Assembly: GCF_028010285.1 (NCBI RefSeq) | Contig: NZ_CP116304.1 | Location: forward strand, 1,566,501-1,630,500 | Direction of reading: 5' to 3' | DNA: 64,000 bases | Source: Pseudomonas sp. Q1-7 | GTDB taxonomy: Bacteria; Pseudomonadota; Gammaproteobacteria; Pseudomonadales; Pseudomonadaceae | Shown here: piece by piece, positions 57,797-64,000 of the stretch | Position numbering within the stretch: position 1 is the first letter of the stretch | How the letters are laid out: each line of letters opens with the position of its first letter | Notes under the pieces: generated by a model | What the model saw: the letters and a program-made list of their open reading frames with translations, nothing else | The model's database searches: none | Told to the model about the DNA's origin: nothing | Program-made: the position numbers and the translations under genes

Positions 57797-59570
57797 TCGC
57801 TTGAGCTGGGCGGAGATCCGCCGTCTGGCCCTGCGCCACAGGAAAGCCCTCTGGCTGGCCAATCTGGTGGCCGTGCTGGCCACCCTCTGCAGCGTGCCGA
57901 TTCCGCTGCTGCTGCCGCTGCTGGTGGACGAGGTTCTGCTGCAGCGGGGCGACGCCGCCCTGCGCTTCATGGACCACTTCCTGCACCAACCCTGGGAAAG
58001 CGCCGCCGGCTACATCGGCCTGATGCTGTTGGTGACGCTGCTGCTGCGGGGCATGGCCCTGGTGTTCAACGTGCTGCAGGCGCGCCTGTTCGCGCGGCTG
58101 GCCAAGGACATCGTGTTCCGTATCCGCACCCGCCTGATCGAGCGCCTCAAGCGCATCTCCCTCGGCGAGTACGAAAGCCTCGGCGGTGGCACCGTCACCG
58201 CCCACCTGGTGACCGACCTGGACACCCTGGACAAATTCGTCGGCGAGACCCTCAGTCGCTTCCTGGTGGCCGTGCTCACCCTCACCGGCACCGCCGCCAT
58301 CCTGGTCTGGATGCACTGGCAGCTGGCGTTGCTGATCCTGCTGTTCAACCCGCTGGTGATCTACGCCACCGTGCAGCTGGGTAAGCGCGTCAAGCACCTT
58401 AAGAAGCTGGAGAACGACAGCACCGCGCGCTTCACCCAGGCGCTCACGGAAACCCTGGAAGCCGTCCAGGAAGTGCGCACCAGCAACCGCCAGGGCTTCT
58501 TCTTCGGCCGCCTCGGCCAGCGTGCCCAGGAAGTCCGCGACTACGCCGTGGCCTCTCAGTGGAAGAGCGACGCGGCGGGACGCACCAGTGGCCTGCTGTT
58601 CCAGTTCGGCATCGACTTCTTCCGCGCCGCGGCCATGCTCACGGTGCTCTTCTCCGACCTCTCCATCGGCCAGATGCTGGCGGTGTTCAGCTACCTCTGG
58701 TTCATGATCGGGCCGGTGGAGCAACTGCTCGGCCTGCAGTATTCCTACTACGCCGCCGGCGCCGCCCTGGGGCGCATCAACGAGCTGCTGGCGCGCGCCG
58801 ACGAGCCCCAGTACACGCCGAGCGTCGACCCGTTCAAAGGCCGCGAAACCCTGGGCATCGAAGTCAAGGGCCTGCGCTTCGCCTACGCCGAGGAGCCGGT
58901 GCTGGACGGCCTCAACCTGTCCATCGCCCCCGGCGAGAAGGTCGCCATCGTCGGCGCCAGCGGCGGCGGCAAGAGCACCCTGGTGCAACTGCTGCTGGGG
59001 CTCTACCAGCCCCAGGCGGGGCAGATCCGCTACGGCGGTTGCCGGTTGGAGGAGATCGGCCTGACCCAGGTGCGCGACAACGTGGCGGTGGTCCTGCAGC
59101 ATCCGGCGCTGTTCAACGACAGCGTGCGCGCCAACCTGACCATGGGCCGTGAACGCAGCGACGAGGCCTGCTGGCGCGCGCTGGAGATTGCCCAGCTGGC
59201 CGCGACCATCCGCAGCCTGCCCCAGGGGCTGGACACCGTGGTGGGGCGTTCCGGCGTGCGCCTGTCCGGCGGCCAGCGGCAGCGCCTGGCCATCGCCCGC
59301 ATGGTGCTCGCCGAACCCAAGGTGGTGATCCTCGACGAAGCCACCTCGGCCCTCGACGCCGCCACCGAGTACGCCCTGCACCAGGCGCTGGGAGCCTTCC
59401 TCAACGGCCGCACCACCCTGATCATCGCCCACCGCCTGTCGGCGGTTAAGCAGGCGGACCGGGTGCTGGTATTCGACGGCGGCCATATCGCCGAGGACGG
59501 CGACCACCAGCAGCTGATCGCCGAAGGTGGGCTCTACGCCAAGCTCTACGGGCACCTGCAGCAAGGTTGA
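57789..59570 (+). CDS. ABC exporter (fused permease-ATPase)
   Basis: A 593-residue half transporter. Six membrane segments occupy about 15-310. The nucleotide-binding domain has Walker A VGASGGGKST near 388-397, LSGGQRQR near 488 and Walker B VVILDEATSALD near 512-523. It resembles MsbA/MdlB-like multidrug or lipid exporters. Start ATG 57789 (MPDRLSWAEIRRLALRH) overlaps the FrnE-like gene, so they are coupled. Cargo unknown. Confidence 0.9.
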   Translation: MPDRLSWAEIRRLALRHRKALWLANLVAVLATLCSVPIPLLLPLLVDEVLLQRGDAALRFMDHFLHQPWESAAGYIGLMLLVTLLLRGMALVFNVLQARLFARLAKDIVFRIRTRLIERLKRISLGEYESLGGGTVTAHLVTDLDTLDKFVGETLSRFLVAVLTLTGTAAILVWMHWQLALLILLFNPLVIYATVQLGKRVKHLKKLENDSTARFTQALTETLEAVQEVRTSNRQGFFFGRLGQRAQEVRDYAVASQWKSDAAGRTSGLLFQFGIDFFRAAAMLTVLFSDLSIGQMLAVFSYLWFMIGPVEQLLGLQYSYYAAGAALGRINELLARADEPQYTPSVDPFKGRETLGIEVKGLRFAYAEEPVLDGLNLSIAPGEKVAIVGASGGGKSTLVQLLLGLYQPQAGQIRYGGCRLEEIGLTQVRDNVAVVLQHPALFNDSVRANLTMGRERSDEACWRALEIAQLAATIRSLPQGLDTVVGRSGVRLSGGQRQRLAIARMVLAEPKVVILDEATSALDAATEYALHQALGAFLNGRTTLIIAHRLSAVKQADRVLVFDGGHIAEDGDHQQLIAEGGLYAKLYGHLQQG

Positions 59571-59693
59571 AACGGCGCAATCCGCCGGCTGGCGCAGCCG
59601 TACGCTGAACCAGGCCTCACCGGTCCACCCTCGAGGTCTGGCATCGCGTCGCGGGTGGATGGAAAGCGCCACCCACCCTGCGGGGCTGCGAAC

Positions 59694-59714
59694 TGCTTCG
59701 CGAGTGAATTCGCC
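59694..59714. repeat. REP-like fragment (CTTCGCGAGTGAATTCGCC)
   Basis: A partial unit of the GCGAATNNATTCGCGA family between the ABC exporter and the convergent methyltransferase gene. Confidence 0.5.
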
Positions 59715-59716
59715 GC

Positions 59717-60604
59717 TCAGCCGTACTTCACCGCTTCGAGGAAGCCGATGCGCTGGCCGACATCGTGGAACACCCGCGCCGAGGCGATCTGGTTGTAGTC
59801 GATACCGTCCAGCAGGCCGAGCAACTGCGCGTCGAGGCGATAGCGCGGACGCCAGTCCAGCAGCCCTTCGAGGAAAGCGATGGCGTCGATTCCGGGGCGG
59901 AAGTTGGCCAGCAGGACGCGGCCGCCCGGACGCAGGGCCTGGAACAGACACGGCAGCAGACGCTCGCAGTGCCGGTCGTCCAGCACTTCGGTGATCCCGG
60001 CCGAATACACCAGGTCGTAGCCCTGGAACCGGCACTCGCCGGCCAGCAACTGCTCCAGACTGCCCAGACGGGTGCGCACGCCCAGCGCGCCATAGCTCTT
60101 GCGCACGGTTTCCAGGCGCTCCGCATCGTCGTCGAACACCAGCATTTCGCTGAAACGCCCCTGGTGCAGCTCGCGTGCCAGTTCCGCTTCGCGCAGGTGG
60201 CCGCCGGCAACGCACAGCATGCGCACGCCCTGGCCGACGCGCTGGCAGGTTTCGTCCACGGCGCGCGCCAGCATGCGCCGCCGGCAACGCAACGCGCGGG
60301 CCGCCTGGGCGCCGGTGGCGAAATCGAACAACTGGCGGGTGCGCGCCTCCGGCAGGTCGCGCAGGGCCTCGGACTCCAGTCCGTAGAGGTAATCCAGCAG
60401 CACGGGATTGCCGCAGCGCATGGGGGGCTGCCGGCAGGGGAAGGGCAGGATGTTGCTCGGCGCCGGCGGCACCTTGGGGGGTGGGGCGGCCTTATCGAAG
60501 TGCAACCGTTCGCGTTCGGCCTTGATACGCGCCAGTTCTTCGTGGAGTTGCCGTTGTTCTCGAACGTCTCTGCTCAGTTCTTCCGGATCTCTGATTTCTT
60601 CCAC
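59717..60604 (-). CDS. Class I SAM-dependent methyltransferase with N-terminal charged extension
   Basis: A 295-residue protein starting at GTG 60604 after AGGAGG. The first 60 residues are charged and proline-rich. A helical region follows, then a Rossmann domain from about 125: MLCVAGGHLREAELAREL is a variant motif I, MLVFDDDAERLE gives the acidic residue and ALRPGGRVLLANF motif III. It resembles methyltransferases annotated with 3-hydroxypalmitate methyl ester (EF) synthesis, but that link is weak. It is convergent with the ABC exporter. Confidence 0.75.
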   Translation of the reverse strand: MEEIRDPEELSRDVREQRQLHEELARIKAERERLHFDKAAPPPKVPPAPSNILPFPCRQPPMRCGNPVLLDYLYGLESEALRDLPEARTRQLFDFATGAQAARALRCRRRMLARAVDETCQRVGQGVRMLCVAGGHLREAELARELHQGRFSEMLVFDDDAERLETVRKSYGALGVRTRLGSLEQLLAGECRFQGYDLVYSAGITEVLDDRHCERLLPCLFQALRPGGRVLLANFRPGIDAIAFLEGLLDWRPRYRLDAQLLGLLDGIDYNQIASARVFHDVGQRIGFLEAVKYG

Positions 60605-61013
60605 ATGCCACCTCCTCTGGCCAGACGTGGACTCCTTGACCCATCACGCGGGATGAAGACAGTCGCTCATTCCGTGAAGAACCTTAGTTGATGGCGATGT
60701 GCCTTCAATCGGGCGAGTAGCGGAACGGGGCATTTCGGATGAGTGGTCGGTGCCTTTCCGAAGCGGCGGGCAAGGGGTGGCTCGCAGTCGTCGCCAGAGC
60801 TGTTGGCGGCTTGTCCTGGAAGCCTGCCTGAACGCGCCGTCAAGAAAACACTACACAAGGGAGGCGGGCGGCACGTGGTATCGAGCCCGGCCCGGCAGTG
60901 TAAGGAAAACTTGCCGTAATGACCGTCCGGCGCTTCGCCCCGGTGGATTCCGCGCCTTGTTCGCCAGGCGCTGCCAGAGTGAGATGACGCAAACAAAAAA
61001 TCGGCCCGTTGCC
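60605..61013. other. Intergenic region without a recognised gene
   Basis: A 409-bp gap between the divergent methyltransferase and maiA genes. I see no conserved frame, strong terminator or clear palindrome. It presumably carries both promoters. A possible alternative maiA start codon lies at 60984. Confidence 0.5.
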
Positions 61014-61679
61014 ATGAATACCGAACTCACCCTCTACGGGTACTGGCGCTCCAGCGCTGCGTACCGTGTGCGTATCGCCCTCAACCTCAAGGGCCTGGCA
61101 TACCGCCAGGCGCCGGTCCACCTGGTCAAGGACGGTGGCCAGCAGCACCTGCCGGCGTATCGCGAACTCAATCCCCAGGGCCTGCTGCCGTTGCTGGTGG
61201 ATGCCGGCAATGCCGGTGGCGAGATTCGTATCGCGCAGTCCCTGGCGATCCTCGAATACCTCGAAGAAGTCTTCCCCGTGCCGGCGCTGTTGCCGGCCGA
61301 TCCGGCCCAGCGTGCCCTGGTGCGCTCCCTGGCCTTGCATATCGCCTGCGATGTCCACCCGCTGAACAACCTGCGGGTGCTGCAGTACCTCAAGGCCGAA
61401 CTGGGTGTGGCCGACGACGCCAAGGACGCCTGGTATCACCATTGGGTGGGGCTTGGCCTGGCCGCTGTGGAAAAAGGCCTGGAGTCCTTCGACGGCCAGC
61501 TGTCCCTCGGCAGCCGGCCGGGCTACCTGGAGGCTTGCCTGATTCCCCAGCTGTACAACGCACGCCGCTTCGGCTGTGACCTCTCCGCCTATCCGCGCAT
61601 CCTCGAGGTCGCTGCGCGCTGCGAAGCCCTCGAAGCCTTCAGCAATGCCGCTCCGGAGGTACAGCCAGACGCCCAGTGA
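61014..61679 (+). CDS. maiA: Maleylacetoacetate isomerase / zeta-class glutathione transferase
   Basis: A 221-residue zeta GST. The glutathione-site motif YWRSSAAYRVRIALNLKG and later PQLYNARRF fit MaiA. It isomerises maleylacetoacetate to fumarylacetoacetate in tyrosine/homogentisate breakdown. The hmgA and fahA genes usually next to it are absent here. However the following gene imports aromatic amino acids, which fits the pathway. Start ATG 61014 (MNTELTLYGYWRSS); an in-frame ATG at 60984 is possible. Confidence 0.87.
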   Translation: MNTELTLYGYWRSSAAYRVRIALNLKGLAYRQAPVHLVKDGGQQHLPAYRELNPQGLLPLLVDAGNAGGEIRIAQSLAILEYLEEVFPVPALLPADPAQRALVRSLALHIACDVHPLNNLRVLQYLKAELGVADDAKDAWYHHWVGLGLAAVEKGLESFDGQLSLGSRPGYLEACLIPQLYNARRFGCDLSAYPRILEVAARCEALEAFSNAAPEVQPDAQ

Positions 61680-61765
61680 TCCGAGGTTACCCGCCTTGCA
61701 GACTTCCGCCGTGCCACAAGCCCGGCGGGTGAAATCCCGTCACGACAACAAAAAAAGGTGACGCA

Positions 61766-63175
61766 ATGAGTGACATGCAACACTCGGGCGAGCTGAAACG
61801 CGGCCTGAAGAATCGCCATATCCAGTTGATCGCCCTCGGTGGCGCCATCGGCACCGGACTTTTCCTCGGCTCGGCCGGGGTACTCAAGTCGGCCGGACCG
61901 TCGATGATCCTCGGCTACGCCCTCTGCGGTTTCATCGCTTTCCTGATCATGCGCCAGCTCGGCGAAATGATCGTCGAGGAGCCGGTGGCCGGTTCCTTCA
62001 GCCACTTCGCCCACAAATACTGGGGTGGCTTCGCCGGCTTCCTGTCCGGCTGGAACTGCTGGGTGCTCTACGTCCTGGTGGGTATGAGCGAGCTCACCGC
62101 GGTGGGCAAGTACATCCACTACTGGTGGCCGGAAGTGCCCACCTGGGCCACCGCCGCGGCGTTCTTCCTGGTGGTCAACGCCATCAACCTGGCCAACGTG
62201 AAACTGTTCGGCGAGGCCGAGTTCTGGTTCGCCATGATCAAGGTCGTCGCCATCGTCGGCATGATCGTCCTCGGCTGCTGGATGCTGTTCAGCGGTAGCG
62301 GCGGCGAGCAGGCGGCCGTGAGCAACCTCTGGGCGCACGGAGGCTTCTTCCCCAATGGCGTCAGCGGCCTGGTGATGGCCATGGCCTTCATCATGTTCTC
62401 CTTCGGCGGCCTGGAAATGCTCGGCTTCACCGCCGCCGAGGCCGACAAGCCGAAGCAGGTGATCCCGAAGGCGATCAACCAGGTGATCTACCGCATCCTG
62501 ATCTTCTATGTCGGCGCCCTGGTGGTCCTGCTTTCCCTGAGCCCCTGGGACGCGCTGCTGGCTTCCATCAACGGTGCCGGCGATGCCTACAGCGGCAGCC
62601 CCTTCGTGAAGATCTTCGCGCTGATCGGCAGCGATACCGCCGCCCACCTGCTGAACTTCGTGGTGCTCACCGCCGCGCTGTCGGTCTACAACAGCGGCAC
62701 CTACTGCAACGGCCGCATGCTGCTGGGCCTGGCCGAGCAGGGCGACGCCCCGCGCGGCCTGGCCAGGGTGGACAAGCGCGGCGTGCCGGTGCGCTCGCTG
62801 CTGGTCTCGGCGGCGGTGACCTTCCTCGCCGTGGTGGTCAACTACGTGATCCCGCACAACGCCCTGGAGCTGCTGATGTCCCTGGTGGTGGCCGCCCTGG
62901 TAATCAACTGGGCGATGATCAGCTACTCCCACCTGAAGTTCCGCCAGCGCATGGACAAGGACGGTGTCCGCACCGGCTTCCGCGCCCTGTGGTTCCCCAT
63001 GGGCAACTACCTGTGCCTGGCCTTCGTGGTGTTCATCCTCGGCATCATGCTGATGATCCCGGGCATCCAGGTATCGGTGTACGCGATTCCCGTGTGGCTG
63101 CTGGTGATGTGGGGCTGCTACCGCCTGAAGCTCGCCAGCGCGGCCAAGGCCCGCGAAGCCTACGTCGCGGGTTGA
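61766..63175 (+). CDS. aroP: Aromatic amino acid permease AroP-like
   Basis: A 469-residue amino acid/polyamine/organocation permease with about 12 membrane segments. The start LKRGLKNRHIQLIALGGAIG and later TAAEADKPKQVIPKA are near identical to E. coli AroP/PheP proteins. It probably imports phenylalanine, tyrosine or tryptophan with protons. It follows maiA by 86 bp on the same strand, so supply of tyrosine and its catabolism may be linked. Confidence 0.88.
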   Translation: MSDMQHSGELKRGLKNRHIQLIALGGAIGTGLFLGSAGVLKSAGPSMILGYALCGFIAFLIMRQLGEMIVEEPVAGSFSHFAHKYWGGFAGFLSGWNCWVLYVLVGMSELTAVGKYIHYWWPEVPTWATAAAFFLVVNAINLANVKLFGEAEFWFAMIKVVAIVGMIVLGCWMLFSGSGGEQAAVSNLWAHGGFFPNGVSGLVMAMAFIMFSFGGLEMLGFTAAEADKPKQVIPKAINQVIYRILIFYVGALVVLLSLSPWDALLASINGAGDAYSGSPFVKIFALIGSDTAAHLLNFVVLTAALSVYNSGTYCNGRMLLGLAEQGDAPRGLARVDKRGVPVRSLLVSAAVTFLAVVVNYVIPHNALELLMSLVVAALVINWAMISYSHLKFRQRMDKDGVRTGFRALWFPMGNYLCLAFVVFILGIMLMIPGIQVSVYAIPVWLLVMWGCYRLKLASAAKAREAYVAG

Positions 63176-63286
63176 TTCCCGCGTCCCGGCAAGGCCGGCC
63201 CGGTGCCGGCCTGTCGGGTGGATTGCGCGGTACGCGCCGCCAGGTTGCGAACCGCGTCCGCCACCACCGCGAGATCCCGGCCAGCC

Positions 63287-64000
63287 TCACCGTTGCAGCA
63301 ATCCCGCCCAGGTCGACAGCGGCACCGCCTGGTCCTCGTGCCAGATGCGTTGCCAGAGCAGGGTCAGGCGCTCCAGGTCGCCGCGGTCGGTGGGCCAGCG
63401 GCGCGTCTGCGTCACCGGCTGCCAGCGGCCGTCCCGCTGTTCGGCGAGGATGAAGCGGAACGGGTGGAAGCCGGTCATGCCCAGGCGCAGGTCGGTGACC
63501 ACCAGCATCTGGTCGATCTGGTCGTAGCGCAGGATGCCGTGGGTGAACCAGGCCAGGCGCAGGTGCTGCGGCGAATCCCGCAGGCGCCGCGCCAGCTCGG
63601 TGCCGCGTGGAATGCGTTCGAGCCTGGGGGGCTCCCGGTCGAACCAGCTCACCAGGGCTTCGTGGTAGTCCTCGCCGTCGACCACCACCACGCGCCAGAG
63701 CAGCGTATTGAACGGCGTCGGCGTGCTGAACAGGGCCTGCGGGCGGATGCCTTCGCGTTCCAGGACGTCCTGCACCCGCTGCTCGGCCATGAACTTGCCG
63801 CCGAGGCTGGAGAGCAGGTACAGGCTCGACAGCGCCAGGGCCGCCAGCGGAATGCCGGGCTTGCGGTCCTTCAGGCCGAACAGCAGGCCGCCGACCACCG
63901 CCGCCAGCAGCGGCACGGTGTAGAGCGGATCGATGATGAAGATGCTTGACCAGGCGATGGGCGGCATCTGCAGCGGCCAGAACAGCTGGGTGCCGTAGCT
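63287..64000 (-). CDS. YdjM-like (DUF457) membrane protein, 5' end outside the window
   Basis: The C-terminal 237 codons are present; the frame continues through the right edge of the window, starting there with SYGTQLFWPLQ. That stretch is the end of the membrane-bound metal-dependent hydrolase family motif (...DALTSYGT-like). Two or three further membrane segments follow (PLYTVPLLAAVVGGLLFGL, ALALSSLYLLSSL). A soluble C-terminal domain of about 150 residues with tryptophans follows. Family role: LexA-regulated or membrane hydrolase of unknown substrate. Convergent with aroP. Confidence 0.75.
   Translation of the reverse strand, partial: SYGTQLFWPLQMPPIAWSSIFIIDPLYTVPLLAAVVGGLLFGLKDRKPGIPLAALALSSLYLLSSLGGKFMAEQRVQDVLEREGIRPQALFSTPTPFNTLLWRVVVVDGEDYHEALVSWFDREPPRLERIPRGTELARRLRDSPQHLRLAWFTHGILRYDQIDQMLVVTDLRLGMTGFHPFRFILAEQRDGRWQPVTQTRRWPTDRGDLERLTLLWQRIWHEDQAVPLSTWAGLLQR

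Noticed and set aside
57492-60287. A 931-codon minus-strand frame across the FrnE and ABC exporter genes
   Set aside because: It is antisense to two well-supported genes and has no recognisable protein family. High GC content creates such frames.

Overview
The window is a chromosomal segment of a high-GC gammaproteobacterium, almost certainly a Pseudomonas sensu lato (P. resinovorans/Metapseudomonas-like). The reasons are family content (NAGGN osmolyte genes, minCDE-rluA-apeB order, DUF6124/DUF6316-type small proteins), codon use, and many short palindromic intergenic repeats of Pseudomonas type. From memory, two blocks follow P. aeruginosa order: prc/quinone oxidoreductase ... ABC operon-GntR ... 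apeB-rluA-minEDC-htrB (the PA3257-PA3242 area), and YheU-hybrid kinase-M42 peptidase-ngg-asnO ... mnmC-polyphosphate:AMP phosphotransferase-thiolase (the PA3463-PA3454 area). I recognise no IS element, prophage, CRISPR array, rRNA or tRNA.

Layout. 0-4 kb: start of prc (cut by the window edge), a quinone oxidoreductase, and the peroxide-detoxifying pair ahpC-ahpF behind a clear tandem OxyR-like site. 4-6.3 kb: a conserved hypothetical, then an orphan modA with a ModE-like operator. 6.3-12 kb: a minus-strand operon for a substrate-binding protein, an alkaline-phosphatase-superfamily hydrolase, two permeases, an ATPase and a HAD phosphatase, divergent from a HutC-type GntR regulator. This looks like import plus cytoplasmic dephosphorylation of an unidentified phosphorylated or phosphonate compound. 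12-18.4 kb: gmhA (E. coli-like type), apeB, a methyltransferase, rluA, minEDC and htrB/lpxL. 18.4-25.4 kb: envelope and lipid genes (patatin, pirin, mlaA with a secreted hydrolase, a GH17 membrane enzyme) and a small DUF2061 gene behind a Fur-like box. 25.6-27.7 kb: acetate permease operon yjcH-actP with tandem palindromes upstream. 27.7-28.2 kb: a non-coding stretch made of successive hairpins.

28.2-33.9 kb: small membrane proteins, an SDR, a CynX-like exporter, YnfA and a phospholipase-D-fold lipoprotein. 33.9-34.8 kb: a non-coding island with long inverted repeats and an orphan terminator (possible sRNA), leading into a pentaheme cytochrome c. 36.3-44.3 kb: YheU, a RetS/LadS-style hybrid kinase and the NAGGN osmoprotectant cluster. 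44.3-50.4 kb: a TSUP exporter, mnmC, polyphosphate:AMP phosphotransferase and a thiolase. 50.5-64 kb: an EamA transporter, a fumC-flavin oxidoreductase pair, DUF2804, DUF2059, a BolA-family protein, trhO, a FrnE-like DsbA overlapping an ABC exporter, a methyltransferase, maiA, aroP and a truncated YdjM-like membrane protein.

The most notable non-textbook signals are: (i) a two-copy dispersed palindromic element whose inner stem shows compensatory changes; (ii) the ABC/phosphatase module with a HutC-type operator; (iii) the structured island before the pentaheme cytochrome; (iv) palindromic operators at modA, DUF2061 and yjcH-actP; and (v) a second, E. coli-like GmhA.
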